Assembly: GCA_913053915.1 (NCBI GenBank)
Contig: CAJXGP010000046.1
Coordinates: 1 to 9,472, forward strand
Source: an uncultured Ignavibacteriales bacterium
Lineage (GTDB): Bacteria > Bacteroidota > Ignavibacteria > Ignavibacteriales > Ignavibacteriaceae
Length of the DNA: 9,472 nt
Direction of reading: 5' to 3'
Part shown: one piece after another, positions 1-4,514 of the stretch
Layout of the letters: each line of letters opens with the position of its first letter
Position numbering within the stretch: the stretch's first letter is position 1
Made by a program: the position numbers and the translations under genes
The notes under the pieces: model-generated
Databases searched by the model: none
What the model saw: only the letters and a program-made list of their open reading frames with translations
What the model was told of the DNA's origin: nothing

Positions 1-2
1 AA

Positions 3-1253
3 CAAGCACAAAGTTGAAAGGCGCCGATACAAAAAATTGTAGATAAAGTTGCCGGATACTTTGCCCCTGTTGTTATAATAATAGCTATTTTTGCCTTTAT
101 CGGCTGGTTCGACTTTGGTCCGCAGCCTAATCTTATTTATGCTTTAATAGTTTTTGTAACTGTGCTTGTGATAGCCTGTCCTTGTGCACTTGGAATTGCT
201 ACACCAATATCATTGATGGTTGGTGTTGGGAAAGGTGCTGAAAATGGGATTCTGATTCGAAGCGGTAATGCTTTGGAAACTGCTCAAAAAATAGATACTA
301 TTGTACTTGATAAAACCGGCACTATAACAGAAGGTAAGCCTTCATTGACCGATATAATTACTACGAATGGTTTTTTGAAAGATGACATTTTATCTCTTAG
401 CGCTAGTGTCGAAAAAGCATCTGAACATCCTTTGGGAGAAGCGATAATTAAAGGCGCTGAAAAAAGAGCAATAGAACTTTTTGATCCGAAGGAATTCAAT
501 GCAATACCGGGTTATGGCGTTGTTGCAATGGTAGAAAAGAAAAAAGTTTTACTGGGTAATCTTAAGATGATGAAAAAATATTCTATAGAATTAGACAATC
601 TCGAAGAGATCAGTAAAGAATTAGCCAATGAAGGAAAGACACCCATGTTTGTTGCAATTGATGGAAAAGCTGCCGGTATTGTTGCAGTTGCAGACACTGT
701 GAAGCCCGATTCCAAAGAGGCAATTGCCAAGTTAAAAAAATTAGGTTTGGAAGTTGTTATGATTACCGGGGACAATTCTATAACTGCACATGCAATTGCA
801 AAGCAGGTTGGCGTGAAAAGAGTTTTTGCAGAAGTTCTGCCTGTAGATAAAGCATTCAATGTTCAGAAACTCCAAAATGAAGGAAAGAAAGTTGCAATGG
901 TTGGCGATGGACTAAATGATGCGCCGGCGTTAGCTCAAGCGGATATAGGCCTGGCTATTGGAACCGGGACAGATGTTGCAATTGAGGCATCGGACATCAC
1001 ATTGATTAAAGGCAGCTTGAAAGGCGTAGTGCTTGCGATTCAGCTTTCCAAAGTAACAATGAAAAATATAAGACAAAATTTATTCGGTGCATTTTTTTAC
1101 AACGGGATCGGAATTCCCATCGCTGCAGGTTTGTTATATCCGTTTTTCGGTATTCTGCTTTCGCCTATAATTGCCGGTGCTGCTATGGCATTCAGCTCTG
1201 TTACCGTTGTAACTAATGCTAACCGGCTAAGAAAATTTAAACCTAAACTTTAA
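3..1253 (+). CDS. copA: Copper-translocating P1B-type ATPase, C-terminal part, with an in-frame TGA near the left edge
   Basis: This ATP-driven pump moves Cu(I) out of the cytoplasm across the inner membrane. Only the part after the actuator domain is in the window. Numbering from the GTG at 162, the metal-site motif CPC is at residues 6-8, followed by the phosphorylated Asp in DKTGT (D50), the nucleotide-binding HP pair (89-90), TGDN (202-205) and GDGLND (248-253). The last two helices carry YN (313-314) and MxxSS (342-346), the pattern of Cu(I)-specific P1B-1 pumps. The same frame is open further upstream and reads the conserved QAQS*KAPIQ segment, in which codon 15-17 is TGA where Ser or Thr is expected. 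The visible 5' part is therefore either a nonsense mutant or carries a one-base sequence error. The GTG at 162 lies inside a transmembrane helix and has no ribosome site, so it is not a credible natural start. Family assignment is very sure; whether the gene works is not. Small copper-site proteins follow downstream. Confidence 0.9.
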
Positions 1254-1348
1254 AATTCAGGATTCTGATGTCAATTTTATATCAAATATGCATTTTACAA
1301 GTTTCATTATTTAGAGGATGGAATAAAATAAGTTATCAAATTTCTGAA

Positions 1349-1431
1349 TATAATATTCAAAAGACAAAAAATTATTTTTTTAGATGTAAAAGAAATGATT
1401 ATTATTTAATTTCTACTTGAATGTAATCATT
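1349..1431 (+). promoter_or_regulatory. Possible promoter/operator region before the cupredoxin gene
   Basis: The 199-base gap after copA has no gene. It contains a perfect TATAAT at 1349-1354, but I find no good -35 box at 16-18 bases. It also contains a perfect 8-base inverted repeat, AATGATTA at 1394-1401 and TAATCATT at 1424-1431, centred about 40 bases before the cupredoxin start. The repeat could be an operator or an RNA hairpin close to the ribosome site. Both calls are weak because the region is AT-rich. Confidence 0.25.
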
Positions 1432-1452
1432 AGTAATTGAGGAGATCAAACA

Positions 1453-1830
1453 ATGACAATTGAGCAAATAATAGTAACAATATTAGGACTTATCTTTTCC
1501 GGTTTAGTTGCATGGTATTTTTGGTTCTCAGAAAAGAAAAGCACTAAGGTTCAAGCTTCATCTACCGGAGTTCAAGAAGCTTTTATAAAAGTTAAAGGAG
1601 GATACACTCCTGATATTCTTGTTTTTGAAGCGGGTAAGCCAATACGACTAAATTTCCATAGAGAAGAAACAGCTTCTTGTTCAGAGGAAGTGATATTCTC
1701 GGATTTTAATAAAAAAGCAACTTTAACGCCCTTTGAAACTATATCCGTAGATCTGAAAATTGATAAACCCGGTGAATACGGTTTTCAATGCGGTATGGGT
1801 ATGTTAAGGGGTAAAATTATAGTTGAATAA
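1453..1830 (+). CDS. Membrane-anchored cupredoxin-domain protein (copper-binding)
   Basis: This 125 aa protein has one N-terminal transmembrane helix (about residues 5-26) and a cupredoxin-like beta domain (about 40-125, Cupredoxin_1/EfeO-like type). Possible copper ligands are H69, C76 in the ASCSEE stretch, and C113, M115 and M117 in CGMGM near the C-terminus, where the blue-copper fold normally holds its ligands. Proteins of this kind are commonly found beside, or fused to, heavy-metal P-type ATPases, which fits the copA neighbour. It probably binds copper and passes it to or from the pump. The ATG has a strong ribosome site, GAGGAG at 1439-1444, eight bases away. The residues after the helix are lysine-rich (EKKSTK) while the N-terminus has none, so the positive-inside rule would place the domain in the cytoplasm, which is unusual for a cupredoxin. 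Family call is confident; role and topology are inferred. Confidence 0.85.
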   Translation: MTIEQIIVTILGLIFSGLVAWYFWFSEKKSTKVQASSTGVQEAFIKVKGGYTPDILVFEAGKPIRLNFHREETASCSEEVIFSDFNKKATLTPFETISVDLKIDKPGEYGFQCGMGMLRGKIIVE

Positions 1831-1850
1831 TAATTCAGGTGTCATTTATA

Positions 1851-2081
1851 ATGAAAATTTGTATAGTTTGTAAAAAGAAAGTTTATAATTCAAAATATAA
1901 AATATACAGCCGTGGACATGATTATGAATTATTCTCTGAAAATTGTGTAAAAATTTTTTTGGAGAATCCTGATAAATATTTGAATCCTGCTGATGTTAAT
2001 AATGATTATATTAACTCAAAAACTAATAATACGAATGAAAAGAAAAATGATCGGCAATTTAAACTTTCATTATTTCCATAA
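1851..2081 (+). CDS. Small YHS/TRASH-like metal-binding protein
   Basis: This 76 aa soluble protein has an N-terminal YHS-like fold: C4 and C7 (CIVC), an aromatic/basic stretch (YSRGHDYELFS), then C32 in SENC followed by the usual F-x-ENPDKYL ending. YHS and TRASH domains bind heavy metals such as copper through such cysteines. The C-terminal 30 or so residues are Asn/Lys-rich and look disordered. I chose ATG 1851 over the in-frame GTG at 1839 because AGGTG at 1837-1841 sits nine bases before the ATG and would serve as its ribosome site, while the GTG overlaps that site. It begins 20 bases after the cupredoxin stop and is very likely co-transcribed. Probable role: a cytoplasmic copper buffer or carrier for the ATPase (inference). 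Confidence 0.7.
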   Translation: MKICIVCKKKVYNSKYKIYSRGHDYELFSENCVKIFLENPDKYLNPADVNNDYINSKTNNTNEKKNDRQFKLSLFP

Positions 2082-2090
2082 TCATTCTGT

Positions 2091-2118
2091 TTGAATTAAT
2101 TTTTAAAAGAAATATAAA
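2091..2118 (+). promoter_or_regulatory. Possible sigma70-type promoter before the second YHS gene
   Basis: TTGAAT at 2091-2096 and TATAAA at 2113-2118 are separated by 16 bases, and the next gene starts 45 bases downstream. Such matches arise easily in AT-rich DNA, so this is only a candidate. It could allow the second YHS gene to be expressed separately from the first two small genes. Confidence 0.25.
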
Positions 2119-2162
2119 CGCCGTCATCTTAATTTTAATAATTAATATAGAAAGGAATTGCA

Positions 2163-2357
2163 ATGTTTGTCGACCCTGTATGCGGTATGAAAATATCAAA
2201 TGAAGAAGCAAGTGATAAACTTGACTATAAGGGCAGAACCTATTATTTCTGTACAACTCTATGCCGTATAACATTTGAAAATGAATCGGAAAGATTTATC
2301 AAAGATAATGAACATGATATTAACCCTAAAACGCAAAATAGCTATTCTGAAGAATGA
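2163..2357 (+). CDS. YHS-domain metal-binding protein
   Basis: This 64 aa protein is a nearly bare YHS domain. It starts with the hallmark DPVCGM (C7), then YKGRTYYFC (C30) and C34, and ends in the F-x-x-x-x-x-x-FI helix typical of the family. The domain occurs alone and fused to CopA-type ATPases or attached to other metal enzymes, and is thought to bind copper or similar ions through its cysteines. AGAAAGGA at about 2150-2157 is a good ribosome site for the ATG. The tail after residue 50 is polar and probably disordered. With the protein at 1851-2081 it makes a pair of different YHS proteins in one copper cluster: this one has the canonical signature, the other a divergent one. Cytoplasmic; function inferred from family and neighbours. 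Confidence 0.85.
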   Translation: MFVDPVCGMKISNEEASDKLDYKGRTYYFCTTLCRITFENESERFIKDNEHDINPKTQNSYSEE

Positions 2358-2503
2358 GGAGAAAAAACTTTGTTTTTTAATTCTCGATTTTACCTAAAAA
2401 CGAAAGGCTTTTCTCATTTTCTGAACGCTCGGAATGGTAAAAAAACTAAGTTGCACTTTAGAGCTAAGGTCTAATTAGTTTATTTCAACCGAAAGAAATA
2501 AAT

Positions 2504-2560
2504 ATGAAAAAATTTTTAAATAAAACTTTTAACAAAATTAAAGAAGGAACATTATTATGA
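2504..2560 (+). CDS. Possible 18-codon upstream ORF overlapping the SHOCT gene start
   Basis: An ATG at 2504 opens a short Lys/Phe/Asn-rich frame (MKKFLNKTFNKIKEGTLL) whose TGA at 2558-2560 overlaps the ATG of the next gene at 2557. A weak purine run (GAAAGAAA) lies upstream. The overlap would allow translational coupling. It may equally be chance, since the ribosome site AAGAAGGA of the next gene lies inside it. The rest of the 199-base gap from 2358 shows no clear gene or terminator. Confidence 0.2.
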   Translation: MKKFLNKTFNKIKEGTLL

Positions 2561-2745
2561 TGGGATTTGGCGGATTAGGCTTAATAATAATTGTGCTGGC
2601 GATTTATTTGATTATGAGATACGTGCCGAATTCGAATCATCATTCGATGGAACAAGAATCTGCAATTGATATATTAAAGAAGAGGTTTGCAAATGGAGAA
2701 ATCTCTAAAGAAGAATTTGAGGAAAAAAAGAAAACTTTAATTTGA
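2557..2745 (+). CDS. Single-helix SHOCT-domain protein
   Basis: This 62 aa protein has a glycine-rich start (MMGFGGLG), one transmembrane helix (about 5-22), a short His-containing linker (SNHHS, 26-30) and a C-terminal SHOCT motif (about 35-62: AIDILKKRFANGEISKEEFEE). SHOCT is a short amphipathic helix pair found at the ends of many small membrane proteins and thought to help oligomerisation. Small MMG-starting TM-SHOCT proteins are frequent in copper and heavy-metal resistance clusters, though their action is unknown. AAGAAGGA at about 2540-2547 is the ribosome site. Translation could start at either of the two adjacent ATGs (2557 or 2560). The methyltransferase gene follows after 20 bases, suggesting one transcript. 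Confidence 0.8.
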   Translation: MMGFGGLGLIIIVLAIYLIMRYVPNSNHHSMEQESAIDILKKRFANGEISKEEFEEKKKTLI

Positions 2746-2765
2746 ATAACTAATAAATAGCACAA

Positions 2766-3404
2766 ATGAAAAAATCTTATATCTCCGATGTAAAAACCAA
2801 AACTAGAATCACAAGGTTAACGTATAATAAAAATTCCAAGTTTTATGACTTTAGTGAATTGCCGGTGGAGTTTTTATTCTTTAAAAGATGGAGAAGAAAT
2901 TTATTTAAACAAATAAAAGATGGAAATGTCTTGGAGGTTGGAATTGGTACCGGGAAAAATTTACCTTACTATCCGCGAGTAAAAAACGGTGTCGCTGTAG
3001 ATTTAAGTGAAGGTATGTTGAAACATGCCAAGGAGTTGGCTGTAAAAAAGAATATTAAACTTGTACAATCAGATGCTCAAAACCTTCCTTTTCGGGATGA
3101 AAGCTTTGATATTGTGATTTCAACTTATGTGTTCTGCTCAGTCCCTGAGCCGTTACATGGATTAAATGAAATCAGAAGAGTATTAAAACTAAACGGCGAA
3201 CTTATAATGTTGGAACATGTTCTTCCTCAAAGCCGGTTGCTTAGAAAATTATTTAACAAGCTTAATCCATTAGTTTTGAAAAAAAGCGGCGCCAATATCA
3301 ATCGTGATACCGGAAACAACATTAAAAAATCAGGTTTTGAACTAATGAATGATGATAATTTATTATTTTCTATTTTTAAATTTTTTAAAGCAAAAAAAAC
3401 ATGA
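2766..3404 (+). CDS. Class I SAM-dependent methyltransferase (METTL7-like family)
   Basis: This 212 aa protein has a Rossmann-type methyltransferase domain (about 50-155). The SAM-binding motif I is VLEVGIGTG (55-63), the acidic end of strand 2 is D79 (VAVDLS), and SDAQNLPF (102-109) and FDIVIST (114-120) are the later motifs, followed by RRVLKLNGELIMLEH (137-151). The run from VFCSVPEP (122-129) to the EHV and the later GANINRDT (175-182) resembles bacterial relatives of the METTL7/TMT1 thiol methyltransferases; I infer this from memory of the pattern. Substrate unknown: a thiol or other small metal-related ligand would fit the copper setting, but a quinone or lipid substrate cannot be ruled out. 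The start has no strong ribosome site and is chosen as the first Met after the SHOCT gene, 20 bases away. It is probably the last gene of the copper cluster. Confidence 0.85.
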   Translation: MKKSYISDVKTKTRITRLTYNKNSKFYDFSELPVEFLFFKRWRRNLFKQIKDGNVLEVGIGTGKNLPYYPRVKNGVAVDLSEGMLKHAKELAVKKNIKLVQSDAQNLPFRDESFDIVISTYVFCSVPEPLHGLNEIRRVLKLNGELIMLEHVLPQSRLLRKLFNKLNPLVLKKSGANINRDTGNNIKKSGFELMNDDNLLFSIFKFFKAKKT

Positions 3405-3417
3405 TATTGTAATTTAA

Positions 3418-3446
3418 TTGCTGAACTTGCAGCAAAGTTTCAGCAA
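3418..3446 (+). terminator. Hairpin after the methyltransferase gene, possible terminator
   Basis: A perfect 8-base inverted repeat, TTGCTGAA (3418-3425) and TTCAGCAA (3439-3446), encloses a 13-base loop starting 14 bases after the methyltransferase stop. Further self-complementary stretches follow (AAAGCA near 3452 with TGCTTT near 3477). There is no immediate T-run, so it is not a textbook intrinsic terminator. Position at the end of the cluster is the main argument. Confidence 0.3.
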
Positions 3447-3515
3447 GATTAAAGCAAGGAATATATTAGTTTTTCTGCTTTAGAAGTCATTCCTGTGAAA
3501 CTTGCACTTTTGTAA

Positions 3516-3650
3516 ATGATAATCGAAAATATAAAAGAGTTTGATTATATAATAGAGGGTTATTTTGAAAATGGAGATTGTCACATCAAAATATACGGGC
3601 ATCCTTTCATTTCTAAGAATAAGAATAATAATTATAATACCGTTAAATAG
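3516..3650 (+). CDS. Small hypothetical ORF, 44 aa, doubtful
   Basis: An ATG at 3516 opens a 44-codon frame ending in TAG at 3650. The first two thirds (MIIENIKEFDYIIEGYFENG and on) have mixed, protein-like composition with Gly, Cys and His; the end is Asn/Lys-rich. No convincing ribosome site is seen upstream. It could be a remnant of a larger decayed gene or chance. I do not recognise the product. Confidence 0.2.
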   Translation: MIIENIKEFDYIIEGYFENGDCHIKIYGHPFISKNKNNNYNTVK

Positions 3651-3782
3651 CTGATGACAATAAGTAATTTCAAACTTTGCAAATTGAATGCATATAAAAA
3701 ATTAAATATTCAACTGAAGGTAAAATGAATGTGTTCTATCTAATACTAGATACAATATTAATTGACAACATCGAGAAAAGAC

Positions 3783-3811
3783 TTGACAAATGAAAATACA
3801 TGGTTTATATT
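3783..3811 (+). promoter_or_regulatory. Strong sigma70-type promoter
   Basis: A perfect TTGACA (3783-3788) and TATATT (3806-3811, one base from consensus) are separated by the ideal 17 bases. The predicted transcription start is near 3818, about 15-25 bases before a small hydrophobic ORF. A second TTGACA lies exactly 21 bases upstream at 3762-3767. This is the best promoter-like sequence I found in the window. Confidence 0.55.
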
Positions 3812-3842
3812 CACAACCATAGAATTTAACTAAATGGTAATC

Positions 3843-4010
3843 ATGAACAGAACAATAAAAAATATAACCTTAACATTGAAAGCCGGTGAATATATTACCG
3901 ACATGGGTTCTGTTGTGTATGTATCGTTAGGAATTCTTTCTTTAAATACTATCATAATAGGGATTACTCTAATTAGTGGTCTAACTCTAAACATTATCAT
4001 TTTAGACTAA
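3843..4010 (+). CDS. Small hydrophobic protein, 55 aa, hypothetical
   Basis: I do not recognise this gene. It reads 55 aa from the ATG at 3843, or 58 aa from an in-frame ATG at 3834. The N-terminal third is polar and basic (MNRTIKNITLTLKAGEYITD). The rest (about 22-54) is almost wholly hydrophobic with repeated Ile and Leu, enough for one long membrane helix or a tight hairpin, and ends in Asp. Support comes from the near-consensus promoter ending about 25-30 bases upstream and from an inverted repeat starting eight bases after the stop. Against it, no ribosome site is obvious. If real it is a small single-gene transcript coding for a membrane peptide; small toxin-like or stress peptides have this shape, but that is only a guess. 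Confidence 0.4.
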   Translation: MNRTIKNITLTLKAGEYITDMGSVVYVSLGILSLNTIIIGITLISGLTLNIIILD

Positions 4011-4017
4011 TAATTAA

Positions 4018-4073
4018 GGTCAATCCCAAAATCAAAAATTAACAAAAAATTAAAATAAAATTTGAGATTGACC
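4018..4073. repeat. 13-base imperfect inverted repeat around an A/T-only spacer
   Basis: GGTCAATCCCAAA (4018-4030) and TTTGAGATTGACC (4061-4073) pair at 12 of 13 positions around a 30-base spacer that has only two C and no G. As RNA this is a 13-bp hairpin with one mismatch, eight bases after the small hydrophobic ORF. There is no T-run after it on the + strand. It might be a transcript-end hairpin, an operator, or the ends of a tiny mobile element. Confidence 0.45.
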
Positions 4074-4218
4074 AAAATCCCAGTGATTATATTTGAAGGT
4101 TAAATAATTGTTAATTTTTGAGGCTTTAGTGAGATTTAATCATCAAAATAACGGCTATAATTTTGCTTTCAAAAGAAGTAATGTAGTGCAATCCATCCTC
4201 ACCAAAAGTGTTGTGACT

Positions 4219-4263
4219 TTAGTACAACATCTCATCGAACGCTTCAGCCGGTTTATTAAAATA
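4219..4263 (-). pseudogene. Possible trace of a transposase C-terminus
   Basis: On the minus strand a short frame between two stops reads YFNKPAEAFDEMLY and then TAA. The pattern KPAEAFDEML resembles the very end of IS30-type transposases (a K/T-P-x-E-V/A-F stretch shortly before the stop). Only 14 codons are readable and the frame is closed upstream, so if it is a transposase it is long dead. The call is from pattern memory and is weak. Confidence 0.2.
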
Positions 4264-4278
4264 TTACGCATTTATTAT

Positions 4279-4323
4279 ATGATTATTAGAAATCTATGGT
4301 GGCTAATAATTATCAGCATCTGA
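4279..4323 (+). promoter_or_regulatory. Candidate Ile/Leu-rich leader peptide upstream of ilvB
   Basis: An ATG at 4279 would give the 14-residue peptide MIIRNLWWLIIISI, with six Ile and two Leu codons, ending in TGA about 190 bases before ilvB. Such composition is what leader peptides of attenuated branched-chain operons show. The sequence also folds: ATGATTATTAG (4279-4289) pairs with CTAATAATTAT (4303-4313), and GCTAATAATTATCAGC (4302-4317) is a near-palindrome that would compete with it. Weak points: no ribosome site before the ATG, no GC-rich terminator stem with T-run, and AT-rich DNA produces Ile codons easily. Confidence 0.25.
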
Positions 4324-4379
4324 TTTTAAGTTATTTACCATTATAAACTGTTGTAATTATCTTAATATTAGGTGCAAAA

Positions 4380-4481
4380 ATGAGTATGATTAATAATATA
4401 ATATTTCAGTTGAGGAATTCAACAAAAATTGAATTTACATTAAGCAAATTTAGAAATATTCGAAGCAATAATAATTTTTAG
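4380..4481 (+). CDS. Small ORF with good ribosome site just upstream of ilvB (33 aa)
   Basis: An ATG at 4380 is preceded by AGGTG (4370-4374) at a good distance and opens 33 codons ending in TAG at 4479-4481, only 33 bases before ilvB. The peptide starts MSMINNIIFQLRNSTKIEF and has five Ile and two Leu codons but no Val. It could be a regulatory leader peptide, a small unknown protein or chance. Its placement and ribosome site make it the better translated candidate of the two ORFs before ilvB. Confidence 0.3.
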   Translation: MSMINNIIFQLRNSTKIEFTLSKFRNIRSNNNF

Positions 4482-4514
4482 TTAAAATAAAAAAATATAC
4501 GAAAGGGTCATAGA

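Noticed and set aside
15..17. Alternative genetic code (TGA read as Trp or Gly), or selenocysteine
   Set aside because: TGA is the normal stop of several genes here, Trp is coded by TGG, and the position calls for Ser or Thr in this family.
1839..1841. GTG as start of the first YHS-like protein
   Set aside because: It overlaps the AGGTG that fits as ribosome site for the ATG at 1851, and the four extra residues add no domain sequence.
2359..2503. Terminator between the YHS and SHOCT genes
   Set aside because: Only weak 4-6 base pairings (such as TTAG-AG-CTAA near 2458-2467) are seen, with no stem followed by a T-run.
4108..4323. A 71-codon frame starting at TTG, upstream of ilvB
   Set aside because: No ribosome site, irregular composition, and it overlaps a possible minus-strand transposase trace. 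Only its last 14 codons are kept as a leader candidate.
4324..4514. T-box riboswitch before ilvB
   Set aside because: I could not find the conserved T-box sequence or a GC-rich terminator/antiterminator pair.
3405..4514. CRISPR array or tRNA gene in the long spacer
   Set aside because: There are no regularly spaced direct repeats and no cloverleaf or CCA-end pattern. The repeats present are inverted and single.
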